From: Ramlibacter montanisoli
GTDB taxonomy: Bacteria; Pseudomonadota; Gammaproteobacteria; Burkholderiales; Burkholderiaceae_C
Length of the DNA: 64,000 bases
NCBI RefSeq assembly: GCF_013087525.1
Contig: NZ_JABFCS010000001.1
Location: 3,038,001-3,102,000, forward strand
Direction: 5' to 3'
Notes under the pieces: generated by a model
Told to the model about the DNA's origin: nothing
What the model saw: the letters and a program-made list of their open reading frames with translations, nothing else
Database searches by the model: none
Shown here: positions 49,551-59,626 of the stretch, piece after piece
Layout of the letters: each line of letters opens with the position of its first letter
How positions within the stretch are numbered: the stretch's first letter is position 1
Translations under genes and position numbers: made by a program

Positions 49551-49796
49551 ATGTACGGTGTTCTCCAGATTCTAGTCAGCACCCCGGTTCGCCGCCGGCT
49601 GCTCTCGTGCGGCGCGCTCGCGCTGCTGGCCGCCTGCGGGCAGAAGGGCCCCCTGTTCCTGCCCACGGGCGATGCGGCCGCGGGCCGCGCCACGCTGCCG
49701 GAGACGCTCACTCCCTCTTCCACCGCCGTCGTCCCGGCGCGCGCGGCCTCCGCGCTGCCGCCTTCGGGCACGGCCGCACCGGTGCGCACGCCATGA
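49551..49796 (+). CDS. lptM: LPS translocon maturation lipoprotein LptM-like
   Basis: A protein of 81 residues. A signal peptide ends in the lipobox LAAC at about residue 29, directly followed by GQKGPLFLP, the hallmark of the LptM (YifL) family that assists LptD oxidation and assembly. The rest is Pro/Ala/Thr-rich. It overlaps lysA by 4 bases, a widespread arrangement. Confidence 0.92.
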   Translation: MYGVLQILVSTPVRRRLLSCGALALLAACGQKGPLFLPTGDAAAGRATLPETLTPSSTAVVPARAASALPPSGTAAPVRTP

Positions 49797-51070
49797 GCGC
49801 CGCCGCACTTCCGGGGACGCCCTTCGTCCACTACCGCGGCGAGGAACTGTTCGTCGAGGAGGTCCGGCTCGCGGACCTCGCGCGCGCGCACGGCACGCCC
49901 CTGTTCGTCTATTCGCGCGCCGCGATGCTGTCGGCGCTGGCGGCCTACCAGCGCGGCTTCGCCGGGCGCAAGGCGAGGATCTTCTACGCGCTGAAGGCGA
50001 ACTCCTCGCTGGCCATCCTGCAGGTGTTCGCGCGCGCCGGCTGCGGCTTCGACATCGTCTCGGGCGGCGAGCTCGAGCGCGTGCTGGCCGCCGGCGCGAA
50101 AGGCTCCGACATCATCTTTTCCGGCGTCGGCAAGACGCGCCGCGAGATGCAGCGCGCGCTGGAAGCCGGCATCCACTGCTTCAACGTCGAGAGCGAGGCG
50201 GAGCTGGAGGTGCTGAGCGAAGTGGCGGCCGGCCTCGGGCAGAAGGCGCCGGTGAGCCTGCGCGTCAATCCCGACGTGAATCCGCTCACGCATCCCTACA
50301 TCTCCACCGGCCTGAAGGGCAACAAGTTCGGCATCGCCCACAAGGACGCCCTGCGCGCGTACCGGCGCGCGGCCGCCCTGCCCGGCCTGCGCGTGGTCGG
50401 CATCGACTGCCACATCGGCTCGCAGATCACGCAGGTGTCGCCCTACCTGGACGCGCTGGAGCGCGTGCTGGACCTGGTCGCCGCCATCGAGGCGGAGGGC
50501 ATTCCGATCTCGCACATCGACTTCGGGGGCGGCCTGGGCATCGTCTACAACAGCGAGTCCCCGCCAGCGGCCGACGTGCTGTGGCAGCGGCTGCTGGCGC
50601 GCCTGGACGCACGCGGCTACGGCGACCGGCAGCTGATGATCGAGCCGGGACGCTCGCTGGTGGGCAATGCCGGCGTGTGCGTGGCCGAGGTGCTGTACCT
50701 CAAGCCCGGCGAGCAGAAGAACTTCTGCATCATCGACGCCGCCATGAACGACCTGCCGCGGCCGGCGATGTACGAGGCCTTCCACCAGATCGTTCCGCTG
50801 AAGCAGTCGGCCACCAAGCCCGTGACCTACGACGTGGTGGGGCCGGTGTGCGAGAGCGGCGACTGGATCGGCCGCGACCGCAAGCTGGCGGTGCAGCCCG
50901 GCGAGCTGCTGGCGGTGCTGTCCGCCGGTGCGTATTGCATGAGCATGGCCAGCAACTACAACACGCGCGGGCGGCCGGCCGAAGTGCTGGTGGATGGCGC
51001 GCAGGCACACGTCATCCGCGAGCGCGAGGACGTGGCGGACCAGGTCAGGAAAGAGAAGCTGCTGCCTTGA
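49793..51070 (+). CDS. lysA: Diaminopimelate decarboxylase
   Basis: A protein of 425 residues, fold-type III PLP enzyme that makes lysine from meso-diaminopimelate. The PLP Lys is in FYALKANSSLAIL. Other motifs are GLKGNKFGI, HIGSQI, DFGGGLGI, IEPGRSLVGNAG and the substrate Cys-x-Ser in GPVCESGDW. The start at 49793 forms ATGA with the lptM stop. Confidence 0.97.
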   Translation: MSAAALPGTPFVHYRGEELFVEEVRLADLARAHGTPLFVYSRAAMLSALAAYQRGFAGRKARIFYALKANSSLAILQVFARAGCGFDIVSGGELERVLAAGAKGSDIIFSGVGKTRREMQRALEAGIHCFNVESEAELEVLSEVAAGLGQKAPVSLRVNPDVNPLTHPYISTGLKGNKFGIAHKDALRAYRRAAALPGLRVVGIDCHIGSQITQVSPYLDALERVLDLVAAIEAEGIPISHIDFGGGLGIVYNSESPPAADVLWQRLLARLDARGYGDRQLMIEPGRSLVGNAGVCVAEVLYLKPGEQKNFCIIDAAMNDLPRPAMYEAFHQIVPLKQSATKPVTYDVVGPVCESGDWIGRDRKLAVQPGELLAVLSAGAYCMSMASNYNTRGRPAEVLVDGAQAHVIREREDVADQVRKEKLLP

Positions 51071-51075
51071 GGCAG

Positions 51076-51101
51076 TGGTGGGGTGCCTCAAGGCAGCCCA
51101 C
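51076..51101. terminator. Hairpin between convergent lysA and msrQ
   Basis: GGTGGGGTGCC and GGCAGCCCACC pair with one mismatch around the loop TCAA. It stands 6 bases after the lysA stop and 13 before the msrQ stop. No T-run follows, so efficiency is uncertain, but the position suits a bidirectional terminator. Confidence 0.5.
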
Positions 51102-51114
51102 CCTACCTACCGCA

Positions 51115-51768
51115 TCACGACGGGCGGCTGGTAGCTTGGGCTCGCGCAGCGACCCCAACACCCTTGCGCCTGCGCAGCGCCTCGCGGACGCGCCATCCCA
51201 GCAGCACGGCCAGGATGGCCGCATACACCGCCACCTCCGCGAAGTCGTTCTTCCCCGCCCGCATCCAGAAGAAATGCAGGATCGCGGTGAAGGGGATCGC
51301 ATAGACGATCCGGTGCAGCGCCTGCCAGCGCTTGGCCCCCATCGCCTTCACCGCACGGTTGAACGAGGTCGCCGCCAGCGGCGTCAGCAGCAGGAAGGAC
51401 AAGAAACCCACCAGGATGAAGGGCCGCTTGGCGATGTCCTTGCCCATCTCGCCGGGGTCTAAGCCCTGATCGAACCAGGCCCAGGTGAGGAAGTGCAGGA
51501 AGACGTAGAAGTAGGTGAACAGCCCCAGCATGCGGCGAAAGCGCTGCAGCGTCGGCAGCTTGGCCATCACCCGCAAGGGCGTCACCGCCAGCGTCAGGCA
51601 CAGGAAGCGCAGCGTCCAGTCGCCGGTGGCGCGCGAGAGGTACTCGGCGGGGTTCGCACCGAGCTTGTCGGCGAAGGCGCCATAGACCAGCCAGGCGAAG
51701 GGCAGCAGCGAGAGCACGAACACCAGCGGCTTGGGCGCCGGGTGCAGCAGGGCCCGCGCCAGCACCAT
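51115..51768 (-). CDS. msrQ: Heme-binding membrane subunit MsrQ
   Basis: A protein of 217 residues with about six membrane helices of the ferric-reductase-like family. MsrQ takes electrons from the quinone pool or flavin reductases and passes them to MsrP. Candidate heme His residues lie in FLHFLTWAWFD, LHRIVYAI and ILHFFWMR. It starts within the msrP stop (TGATG), and the pairing with msrP fixes the identification. Confidence 0.94.
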   Translation of the reverse strand: MVLARALLHPAPKPLVFVLSLLPFAWLVYGAFADKLGANPAEYLSRATGDWTLRFLCLTLAVTPLRVMAKLPTLQRFRRMLGLFTYFYVFLHFLTWAWFDQGLDPGEMGKDIAKRPFILVGFLSFLLLTPLAATSFNRAVKAMGAKRWQALHRIVYAIPFTAILHFFWMRAGKNDFAEVAVYAAILAVLLGWRVREALRRRKGVGVAARAQATSRPS

Positions 51769-52766
51769 CAGTAGTTCTTCTTGAGATCCATGCCGGCGTA
51801 CATCTGCCCGACCTGCGCCTCGTAGCCGTTGAACATCAGCGTCTTGCGCTTCTTGGCGAACAGGCCGTCCTCGCCGATGCGGCGTTCGGTCGCCTGGCTC
51901 CAGCGCGGGTGGTCCACGTTGGGGTTCACGTTGGAGTAGAAGCCGTACTCGTTGGCGGCCGCCTTGTTCCAGGCGGTGCGCGGCATCTGCTCGGTCAGGC
52001 GGATCTTCACGATGCTCTTGGCGCTCTTGAAGCCGTACTTCCAGGGCACCACGATGCGCACCGGCGCGCCGTTCTGGTTCGGCAGCACCTCCCCGTACAT
52101 GCCGAAGGTGAGCAGCGTCAGCGGATGCATGGCTTCGTCCATGCGCAGGCCTTCCGCATACGGCCACTCCAGCACGCGCGAGCCGACGAAGGGCATGGTC
52201 TTGGGATCCGCGAGCGTGAGGAACTCGACGTACTTCGCATTCCCGAGCGGCTCCACCTTCTCGATCAGCTTCGCCAGCGGGTAGCCCACCCAGGGGACCA
52301 CCATCGACCAGCCCTCGACGCAGCGCAGGCGGTAGATGCGTTCCTCCTGCGCCGACAGCTTCAGCAGGTCCTCGATCGCGTACTTGCCCGGCTTCTTCAC
52401 CAGCCCCTCGACCTCCACCGTCCACGGCCGGGTCTTCAAGGTGTGCGCGTTCTGCGCCGGGTCCGACTTGTCGGTGCCGAACTCGTAGAAATTGTTGTAG
52501 CTGCTCGCGTCCTTGTACTCGGTGATCTTCTCCATGGTCACCGCACCGGGCACGGTGGAACGCACCGCGGCCAGGGCAGGCAGCTTGCCGGGCCTGGCCA
52601 CCTGCTGCGCGATGGCTTCGCGCTGCGCCCACGTCGCGAGCGCGGCGCCCGCCGCACCCGTGGCCATCCACTTCAGCAGTTGCCGGCGGTCCTCGTAGAC
52701 CGCGCGCGGCGTGATCTCGCTGCCCACCGGATGCTGGAAACCGTCACGACCCGTCCTGATCAGCAT
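51768..52766 (-). CDS. msrP: Periplasmic methionine sulfoxide reductase, catalytic subunit MsrP
   Basis: A protein of 332 residues, a molybdopterin enzyme of the sulfite-oxidase family that repairs oxidised periplasmic proteins. A twin-arginine-type signal ([20 protein letters not shown]) sends it through Tat, encoded elsewhere in this window. The Mo ligand Cys is in [14 protein letters not shown]. Other conserved stretches are [14 protein letters not shown] and [17 protein letters not shown] 69-base gap separates it from ccsA. Confidence 0.95.
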   Translation of the reverse strand: MLIRTGRDGFQHPVGSEITPRAVYEDRRQLLKWMATGAAGAALATWAQREAIAQQVARPGKLPALAAVRSTVPGAVTMEKITEYKDASSYNNFYEFGTDKSDPAQNAHTLKTRPWTVEVEGLVKKPGKYAIEDLLKLSAQEERIYRLRCVEGWSMVVPWVGYPLAKLIEKVEPLGNAKYVEFLTLADPKTMPFVGSRVLEWPYAEGLRMDEAMHPLTLLTFGMYGEVLPNQNGAPVRIVVPWKYGFKSAKSIVKIRLTEQMPRTAWNKAAANEYGFYSNVNPNVDHPRWSQATERRIGEDGLFAKKRKTLMFNGYEAQVGQMYAGMDLKKNY

Positions 52767-52835
52767 GGAAACCCTTTCTGTCTGGCTACCCGTTCCTGTC
52801 CATACGCACGCGCGCCCCCGTTGGATGCGCCTGCG

Positions 52836-54167
52836 TCAGAGTTCGCCGTAGCTGTGGAGCCCCGAGAGGAACATGTTCACGCCCAGGAAGGCGAAGGTCG
52901 TGACCGCGAGGCCCACCAGCGCCCACCAAGCGGACACCGTGCCGCGCAGGCCCTTCATCAGCCGCATGTGCAGCCAGGCCGCGTAGTTCAGCCAGACGAT
53001 CAGCGCCCAGGTCTCCTTCGGGTCCCAGCTCCAGTAGCCGCCCCAGGCTTCGGCCGCCCACAGGGCACCGAGCACCGTGGCGATGGTGAAGAAGGCGAAG
53101 CCGACGGCGATGGACTTGTACATCACGTCGTCCAGCACTTCCAGCGCGGGCAGGCGGCCGGCGATGTGCCGGCGCGCCAGCAGGATGCCGCCGACGATCA
53201 GCGCCGACACCGCGAGGTAGCCGAGCCAGTAGCTGCTGCTGCTTTCCAGCGACTTGCGGAACACCATCGGCATCACCGACAGCAGCACGCCCAGCAGCCA
53301 CAGCGGCGCCAGCCGGTGCCAGCGCGTTTCCGCGGCCTGCTGCTTGACCAGGTAGGCGAAGGCCACCATCGCGGCCAGCGCGAAGGTGCCGTAGCCGATG
53401 AAGTTCGCCGGCACGTGCAGCTTCATCCACCAGCTCTTGAGCGCCGGCACCAGCGGCTGGATCTCGTGCGCCTCGCGCACCAGCGTGTACCAGAGGAGGA
53501 AGCCGACGGCGGCCGTCACCACCAGCATCACGAAGGCGCCCAGCGCGCGCGTCTCGTACTGCTCCTCGAAGTACAGGTAGAAGGCGGTCGTCATCCAGCA
53601 GAACAGGACGAACACCTCGTACAGGTTGCTCACCGGGATGTGGCCGATGTCCGGCCCGAGCAGGTAGCTTTCGTACCAGCGCACCATGGTGCCGATCAGG
53701 GCCATGCCGACCGCCACCCACGCGAGCTTCGAGCCGATCGCCTCCATGGCCGCCGCCTGGCCGCGCGCGAACATGCCGATCCAGTAGAACACCGTGCTCA
53801 TGACGAACAGCACGCTCATCCAGAGGATGGCGGACTGGCTGGAGAGGAAATACTTCAGCCAGAAGACCGAGTCGGCGCGGGCGATCTCGCCCTGGTACGA
53901 AAAGACGCCGAGCAGCGAGAACGCGGCCACGGCCAGCATCAGCACCCGCAGCGGCCGCCAGAACCAGCCCAGCCAGATGGTCGAGGGGATGGCGGCCAGC
54001 AGGATGCCCTTCTCGTACACGTCCATGTACTGCTGGTAGCTGGCGAAGGCATACAGGCCACCGGCCGCGACGACCAGTGCGAACAGCCAGTCGAACCAGT
54101 TGCGGCGCGAAAGGAAGCCCTCGTCCAGCGTGAGCGTCGTGGTGTTCGTCGTCGTGGCGGTGTTCAT
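52836..54167 (-). CDS. ccsA: System II cytochrome c biogenesis protein CcsA/CcsB (heme-handling)
   Basis: A protein of 443 residues with many membrane helices. The tryptophan-rich WWD-type heme-binding motif is AWGGYWSWDPKETWALIVW near residue 360, followed by YAAWLHMRLMKG; histidines near it are the expected heme ligands. With ResB it carries heme to the periplasm and attaches it to CXXCH motifs, such as those in PetC and cytochrome c4 here. The start at 54167 overlaps the resB stop by 4 bases. Confidence 0.95.
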   Translation of the reverse strand: MNTATTTNTTTLTLDEGFLSRRNWFDWLFALVVAAGGLYAFASYQQYMDVYEKGILLAAIPSTIWLGWFWRPLRVLMLAVAAFSLLGVFSYQGEIARADSVFWLKYFLSSQSAILWMSVLFVMSTVFYWIGMFARGQAAAMEAIGSKLAWVAVGMALIGTMVRWYESYLLGPDIGHIPVSNLYEVFVLFCWMTTAFYLYFEEQYETRALGAFVMLVVTAAVGFLLWYTLVREAHEIQPLVPALKSWWMKLHVPANFIGYGTFALAAMVAFAYLVKQQAAETRWHRLAPLWLLGVLLSVMPMVFRKSLESSSSYWLGYLAVSALIVGGILLARRHIAGRLPALEVLDDVMYKSIAVGFAFFTIATVLGALWAAEAWGGYWSWDPKETWALIVWLNYAAWLHMRLMKGLRGTVSAWWALVGLAVTTFAFLGVNMFLSGLHSYGEL

Positions 54168-56277
54168 GTCCTGTCTCCCAAGAGCCGGTTCCGGAGCCGG
54201 TCGAATTCGCGGTCCACGTCCAGCAGCTTCCGGTTGCTGGAAAGCGCCATGCGCGCCCGTGAACCTGCGCCGGCGGGGCTGAGCCACACCCACAGGCGCC
54301 TTTCGCGAACATACAGCATCGCGAAAACCCCCAGGATCAGCAAGGCACAGCCCAGGTAGACGATGGCGCGCCCGGGGGAACGGGTGACCTGGAACACGCT
54401 GGCCTGCACCTGCTTGAACTCCTTGAGCTCGAAGGCCATGGGCGCGGGGTAGTTGAAGGCGTCGCTCAGCGCCAGCACGGCCTGGGTCATGAAGGCCTGG
54501 GTGCGCTCGTCGCGCGCCAGCGGCGGCAGCCCCGCCTTCTCGCGGCTCAGCTGGGCCAGCTCGAAGAAGGCGCCGTTGAGGATGCGCACCAGCACTTCGC
54601 CGGCGCGCGGCCGCTCGGCCTCCGGCACGTTGCCGTCGATGAAGTCCGAGACCGCCTGCAGTCCGCCCGGGGCCTTGCCCGGCACGCTGTCGGCGCCGGC
54701 GAACAGCGCCAGCGCGCGCATGCTGGACGCGGCCAGCTGCTGCGCCAGTTCCGGCCGGGCCGGGTCGGTCGCGCCGCGCGCGTAGTTGCGCACGGCCGCT
54801 TCCCGCATCGCCGGGTCGCCCAGCGCCGCGCGCAGGCGCAGGAAGCCGTCGAGCGCGCCGTTCTCGTCGGCCGGCACGCGCAGGTAGCGGAAGCTCTCCG
54901 CCGGCGTCTCGCGCATGCCGAGCAGGAACACCGGCACGCCCTCGCCCAGTTCGACCGGCAGCATGTAGTTGTGGAATTCGCGCGCCTGCCCCGCCGCGTC
55001 GCGCAGCTTGTAGCTGATGCTGGGGCCGACGTTGCGCAGCGCCTTCTTGGTCACCGTCTTGTTCGCCGCGCCCAGCCGGCCTTCGAGCGCGGCACGCAGG
55101 TCCACCTTGCGCACGTCGGCGCCGCTCTCGCCCGCGTTGGCCAGGTTCTCCACGTTCATCACGCGCAGGCCGGTGTATTCCAGCGTCATCTTCTGCGCGT
55201 CGCTGCCCTGGCCGCGCGCCAGGTCGGTGGAGCCGCCGATGGTGCCCTGCACCTCGAAGCTGCGGCTGCTGCCATCGAGCGGCACGGACTTGAGCGTGAC
55301 GCTGGAGCCGCCGTCGTCGAAGCTGGACTGGTAGATCTCGATGCCGCGGTGGCGCACCGGGTGGTTCACCTCCACCCGCGCCTCGATCTTCTCGCCGGTC
55401 GCGCGGTCGTGGATCACGATGTCGCTGGCGAACAGCTTGGGCATGCCGGTCGAATAGTGTTCGACGATGAACTTCTTCAGCTCGATGGCGAAGGGCAGCT
55501 CCTGCAGCAGGATGCCGTCGGACTGCGCCAGGACGGCGGTGGACGACTGCGTGCCTTCGGACACCAGCAGGTTGCCGCGGAAGGTGGGGTTGGTACTGGG
55601 CAGGCGGTGCCTGGTCGGCACTTCCGAGATCATCCCGCCGCCGCTGTACGGCTGCTTGCCGTTGAACAGCATCTGCGCGCGCACGATCAGGTCGCCATCC
55701 AGCAGGCCGCCCAGGCACACCAGCACGATCGCGCTGTGCGCCGCCAGGTAACCCAGCTTGTTCACCCCGCCGGCCTTGGCCGCGACCATCCAGCCTTCGC
55801 CGCGCTGCTGCAGCCGCACCTTCCAGCCGTTCTTCGCCAGCGCGTGGCCGATGCGCGTCGCCTCGGCCTGGGGAGCCTCCGCCAGCGCCGCCTCGGCGCG
55901 GTGGTGGAAGGCCTGCAGCGAGTTCTCGCGGATGTTTTCCTTGTAGGACTTCAGGTCCGCGATGACCTTGGGCGTGTTGCGGGCAATGCACAGCGAGGTG
56001 CTTACCACCAGGAAGGCCAGGATCAGCAGGAACCACCAGGCGCTGTAGACGGTGTTCAGGCGGATCGCGAAGAACAGCTGCGCCCAGAAGGGCCCGAACT
56101 GGTTCACGTAGTTGTTCACCGGCTCCTGCTGCTTGAGCACGGTGCCGATCACCGAGGCGATGCAGATCACCGTCAGCAGGGCGATGGCGAAGCGCATCGA
56201 GGAGACGAGCTCGAACGCTCCGCGGGCCCTGGAGGTTCCGCGGGGGCGGCGGGCGGGTCGGCGGTCAAAGTGGTCAT
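54164..56277 (-). CDS. resB: System II cytochrome c biogenesis protein ResB/Ccs1, one frame break near the start
   Basis: The repaired protein is about 704 residues. The first membrane helix (MRFAIALLTVICIASVIGTV) is followed by TVLKQQEPVNNYV, then two more helices around residues 75 and 170, a large periplasmic domain and a final helix (AIVYLGCALLILGVFAMLYV). The open frame starts only at 56197, but an upstream ATG at 56277 is reached if one base is added at 56224-56229 (GGG/CCC). That gives a leader MTTLTADPP... ending ARGAFELVSS before the first helix, as in relatives. Confidence 0.92.
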
Positions 56278-56290
56278 GCGGTCCGGGATG

Positions 56291-56323
56291 AAAAAGGCGG
56301 GCCCTCCTGCGAGGTGCCCGCCC
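56291..56323 (-). terminator. Intrinsic terminator after the cytochrome c4 gene
   Basis: On the minus strand GGCGGGC pairs with GCCCGCC, with an inner CCTC/GAGG stem, and TTTTT follows directly. It lies 43 bases after the c4 stop and 14 before the resB start, separating the two transcripts. Confidence 0.75.
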
Positions 56324-56366
56324 GATTTGGTGCTGCGCGGCAGCGGTTAGTTCAACCGGCGGTCTT

Positions 56367-57146
56367 TCAGCGCAGGCCGGCGATGTAATCCGCCACGGCC
56401 CGGATCTCGCGATCGTTCAGCTTGGCCGCGATCTGCGACATCTGGGGGCTGTTCTTGCGGATGCCGTCGCGGAAGGCCACCAGCTGGCTGCCGGTGTAGG
56501 CGGCATGCTGGCCGGACAGGCGCGGGTACTGGGCCGGGACGCCGGCGCCGTTGGGGCTGTGGCAGCCGGCGCAGGCGGGAATCTGGCGGTTCTGGATGCC
56601 GCCGCGGTAGATCTTCTCGCCCAGCGAGACCAGTTCCTTGTCGGTCGCGAAGCCGGTCTTGGCCTTCTGGGTGCCCAGGTAGGCGGCGACGTTCTTCATG
56701 TCCTGCTCGCTCAGCTGGGAGGCGAAGCCCTGCATGATCGGATTCGGGCGCTTGCCGCTCTTGAACTCCTGCAGCTGCTTGACGATGTAGGCATCGTGCT
56801 GCTGCGAGAGCCTGGGGTTGGCGGGTGTGCCGGAATTGCCGGCGGCGCCATGGCAGGCCGCGCAGACGGCGGTGTACTTCGCCTCGCCCGCGGCCACGTC
56901 GACCTTCACGCCGGCCGTGGCGGGCGCGACGGCGTTCGGCGCGGTGGCCGAAGGCGTGGCGGCGCCGGGCCCGGGCGCGGGAGCGGAGCTCGAGGCCTGC
57001 GGCGGCGCGACGGTGAGGCCCGAAGCACCCGGCGCGGCCGCCGCCGCCGGCGCAGCGGCGCTGGCGGCAGGCTGCTGGGCCCAGGTCGGGAGCGCGGATG
57101 CGGCCAGCACGGCGGCCAGCAACAGGGAGGCAGGCGTCTTGATCAC
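56367..57146 (-). CDS. Diheme cytochrome c4
   Basis: A protein of about 259 residues. A signal peptide ([20 protein letters not shown] to WAQ) is followed by an unusual low-complexity Ala/Pro linker of about 70 residues, then two cytochrome c domains with CAACH and CAGCH. Met ligands probably lie in [11 protein letters not shown] and [12 protein letters not shown]. Cytochrome c4 carries electrons from the bc1 complex to oxidases. GTG at 57146 is chosen as the start because it gives a clean signal peptide; TTG at 57170 is an alternative. Confidence 0.92.
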   Translation of the reverse strand: MIKTPASLLLAAVLAASALPTWAQQPAASAAAPAAAAAPGASGLTVAPPQASSSAPAPGPGAATPSATAPNAVAPATAGVKVDVAAGEAKYTAVCAACHGAAGNSGTPANPRLSQQHDAYIVKQLQEFKSGKRPNPIMQGFASQLSEQDMKNVAAYLGTQKAKTGFATDKELVSLGEKIYRGGIQNRQIPACAGCHSPNGAGVPAQYPRLSGQHAAYTGSQLVAFRDGIRKNSPQMSQIAAKLNDREIRAVADYIAGLR

Positions 57147-57187
57147 GTTTCTTGGATTGGGTAGGCGCAAAACCCCGGGATTCTACA

Positions 57188-57873
57188 ATGCCGCACTCCG
57201 CCCCCTTCCCGCCCCCCATGACCATCTCCCCCGCGGCGCAAGCCGTTGCCTGGCTGCATACCGCCCGTTTCCTCACCACGGCGCCGCGGCTGGAGCACCT
57301 GCCCACGCTGGACGTCCCGGAGATCGCCTTCGTGGGACGCTCCAACGCCGGCAAGTCCACCTGCATCAACACCCTGACGCAGCAGAAGCGCCTGGCCTTC
57401 GCCTCCAAGACCCCCGGGCGCACGCAGGCGATCAACCTGTTCGCCCTGGGCAAGCAGGGCGTGACCGACGCCGTGCTGGCCGACCTCCCGGCTACGGCTA
57501 TGCCGCCGTGCCCAAGGCAGACAAGATCCGCTGGCAGCAGGTGATGGCCAACTACCTCGTCACCCGCGAAACCCTCACGGGCGTGGTGATGCTGGTGGAC
57601 CCGCGCCAGGGGCTGACCGAGCTGGACGACATCCTGCTGGAGGTGATCCGTCCGCGCGTCGAACAGGGGCTGAAGTTGCTGGTGCTGCTGACGAAGTCGG
57701 ACAAGCTCAACCGCAGCGAGCAGAACAAGGCGCTGTCCATTGCGCGACTGCAAACCGGCGGCGGCGAGGCGAGACTGTTCTCCGCCCTCAAGAAGGAGGG
57801 CGTGGAGGAAGCCTCCCTCCTCCTGTGGCAATGGACCCATCCCGACGCGGAGCCCCCAGCGGAACCTGCATGA
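57188..57873 (+). CDS. ysxC: Ribosome biogenesis GTP-binding protein YsxC/EngB, one frame break
   Basis: The repaired protein is about 228 residues. GTPase motifs are G1 [10 protein letters not shown]2 TPGRTQ, G3 DLPGYGYA and G4 LTKSDKL. Needed for 50S subunit assembly. The frame changes at 57487-57489, where three C should be four; adding one restores the G3 motif. The start is ATG at 57188, with ATG at 57218 as alternative. It ends in an ATGA overlap with the hydrolase gene and lies 41 bases from the divergent c4 start. Confidence 0.94.
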
Positions 57874-58763
57874 CGATCCAGACCTGGCAGCAGGCGCTCC
57901 CCCACGGCATCACCCTCAGTTGCCGCGGCGCCGGGGAGCGCGGCCGCCCGGTCCTGCTGTTCCTGCACGGCTTTCCCGAAGCCGCCTTCGTCTGGGACGA
58001 ACTGCTGGAGCACTTCGCGCAGCCCGCCCACGGCGGCTACCGCTGCGTGGCGCCCAACCTGCGCGGCTTCGAGGACTCCTCGCAGCCCGCCGACGTGGCG
58101 GCCTACCGGCCCAAGCACCTGGTGCAGGACATCGCGGCGCTGGCGCAGGCCGAAGGCGCCCCGCTGGCCTGCCTGGTGGCGCACGACTGGGGCGGCGCGC
58201 TCGCCTGGAACCTGGCCAACCAGCAGCCCGCGCTGCTGCAGCGGCTGGCCATCATCAACTCGCCGCATCCGGGCACCTTCCTGCGCGCGCTCAAGACCAG
58301 CGTGAAGCAGCAGGAGGCCAGCGCGTACATGAACTTCCTGGTGCGGCCCGATGCGGAGCAACTGCTGCGCGAGGACGGCTACCGGCGGCTGTTCGGGTTC
58401 TTCACGCACTGGGGCGAGGCGCGCTGGCTGACCGAGGACGTGAAGGCCAAGTACCGGGCGGTGTGGGACCGCAGCCTGACGGGCGGGCTGAACTACTACC
58501 GTGCCTCGCCGCTGCGCCCGCCGCGCGAGGGCGATGCGGCCGCGGGCGCCATCGAGCTGCCGCGCGAGATGCTGACCGTGAGCATCCCGACGCTGGTGCT
58601 CTGGGGCCTGCAGGACGCCGCGCTGCTGCCCGAGTTGCTGGACGGCCTGGAGGATTACGTCCCGCGGCTCACGCTGGAGAAGTTCGCCGACGCCTCGCAC
58701 TGGATCGTGCACGAGCAGCCGGCGCTGGTCGCGCAGCGCCTGGGCGCCTTCCTGCGTCAGTAG
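57870..58763 (+). CDS. Alpha/beta hydrolase with Asp nucleophile (epoxide hydrolase/haloalkane dehalogenase type)
   Basis: A protein of 297 residues. The oxyanion motif is FLHGFPEAAFVWDE. The nucleophile elbow is VAHDWGGALAW, with Asp where esterases carry Ser, as in epoxide hydrolases and haloalkane dehalogenases. The late acid lies around LVLWGLQDAAL and the catalytic His in ADASHWIVHEQP. The substrate is unknown. It overlaps ysxC by 4 bases, and its stop overlaps the convergent acyltransferase stop by 7 bases. Confidence 0.9.
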   Translation: MTIQTWQQALPHGITLSCRGAGERGRPVLLFLHGFPEAAFVWDELLEHFAQPAHGGYRCVAPNLRGFEDSSQPADVAAYRPKHLVQDIAALAQAEGAPLACLVAHDWGGALAWNLANQQPALLQRLAIINSPHPGTFLRALKTSVKQQEASAYMNFLVRPDAEQLLREDGYRRLFGFFTHWGEARWLTEDVKAKYRAVWDRSLTGGLNYYRASPLRPPREGDAAAGAIELPREMLTVSIPTLVLWGLQDAALLPELLDGLEDYVPRLTLEKFADASHWIVHEQPALVAQRLGAFLRQ

Positions 58764-59626
58764 ACCGTCGGCTCGCCCGGCGGCCGGGTCTTGAAGCGCT
58801 TGTGCACCCAGTAGTACTGGGACGGCATCTCGTCGATGTAGTCCTGCAGCCGCCGGTTCATGAGGGCCGTGTCGGCCTCCGCGTCGCCGCTGGGGAAGCC
58901 CGCCCAGGCTTCGTGCACCCGCACCTCGTAGCCGCCGCGCCGCATGCGCGTGATGACCGGAACCACCTTGGCCCGGCCCAGGCGCGCGAAGCGCGACAGC
59001 GAGGGCACCGTGGCCGCCGGCACGCCGTAGAAGGGCACGAAGATCGATTCCTCCGGCCCGAAGTTCATGTCCGGCAGCAGGTACATGATGTCGCCGTCCC
59101 GCAGGGCGGAAATGATCTCGCGCACGCCCTCGTTGCGGCTCATGGGCCGCGGATTGATGCCGAAGCGGTGCCGCCCCTTGAGCACCCAGGCGTCCACCAC
59201 CGGATTGCTCTGGCGCGTGTAGATGCCGATGAAGCGGCGCGGCAGCTGCTGCGTGAGCCCGGTCACGCCGGCGTCCAGCCCCACGAAGTGCGGCGCGAAC
59301 ACGATGGTGGCGTCGTTGCCCGCGAGTTCGCGCACCGCGCCCGTCAGCACCACGCGCCTTCGCACCACCTCGGGGTCGGCATGCCACAGCCACGCGCGGT
59401 CGACGAAGGACTGCGCGACGTGCACGAAGGTGTCGCGCGCGACCTTGCGCCGCTGCGCGTCGCTCCAGTGCGGAAAGCACAGGCGCAGGTTCACGTCCAC
59501 GACCTTGCGGCGCGACCAGACCAGGGCGTAGAGAACCAGGCCCAGGACGTAGCCGAGCGCGCGCAGCCAGGGCAGCGGCAGCGGCGCGATGGCGCGCATG
59601 AACAGGATGCCGAGATGGCTGATCAC
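58757..59626 (-). CDS. LpxL/HtrB-type lipid A acyltransferase (second of a tandem pair)
   Basis: A protein of 289 residues. One N-terminal membrane helix (RALGYVLGLVLYALVW) is followed by the LPLAT domain with catalytic H-x4-D in APHFVGLDAG and RYGINPRP-like HRFGINPRPMSRN, then LLPDMNFGPEESIFVPFYG. The family adds secondary acyl chains to lipid A. The start is GTG at 59626 (MISHLGILFMRAIAPL), overlapping the upstream gene stop as GTGA. Which acyl position it serves cannot be told. Confidence 0.92.
   Translation of the reverse strand: MISHLGILFMRAIAPLPLPWLRALGYVLGLVLYALVWSRRKVVDVNLRLCFPHWSDAQRRKVARDTFVHVAQSFVDRAWLWHADPEVVRRRVVLTGAVRELAGNDATIVFAPHFVGLDAGVTGLTQQLPRRFIGIYTRQSNPVVDAWVLKGRHRFGINPRPMSRNEGVREIISALRDGDIMYLLPDMNFGPEESIFVPFYGVPAATVPSLSRFARLGRAKVVPVITRMRRGGYEVRVHEAWAGFPSGDAEADTALMNRRLQDYIDEMPSQYYWVHKRFKTRPPGEPTVY

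Noticed and set aside
57870-58763. Haloalkane dehalogenase as a specific assignment
   Set aside because: The Asp nucleophile fits both epoxide hydrolases and dehalogenases; halide-binding Trp/Asn residues cannot be assigned from sequence alone.
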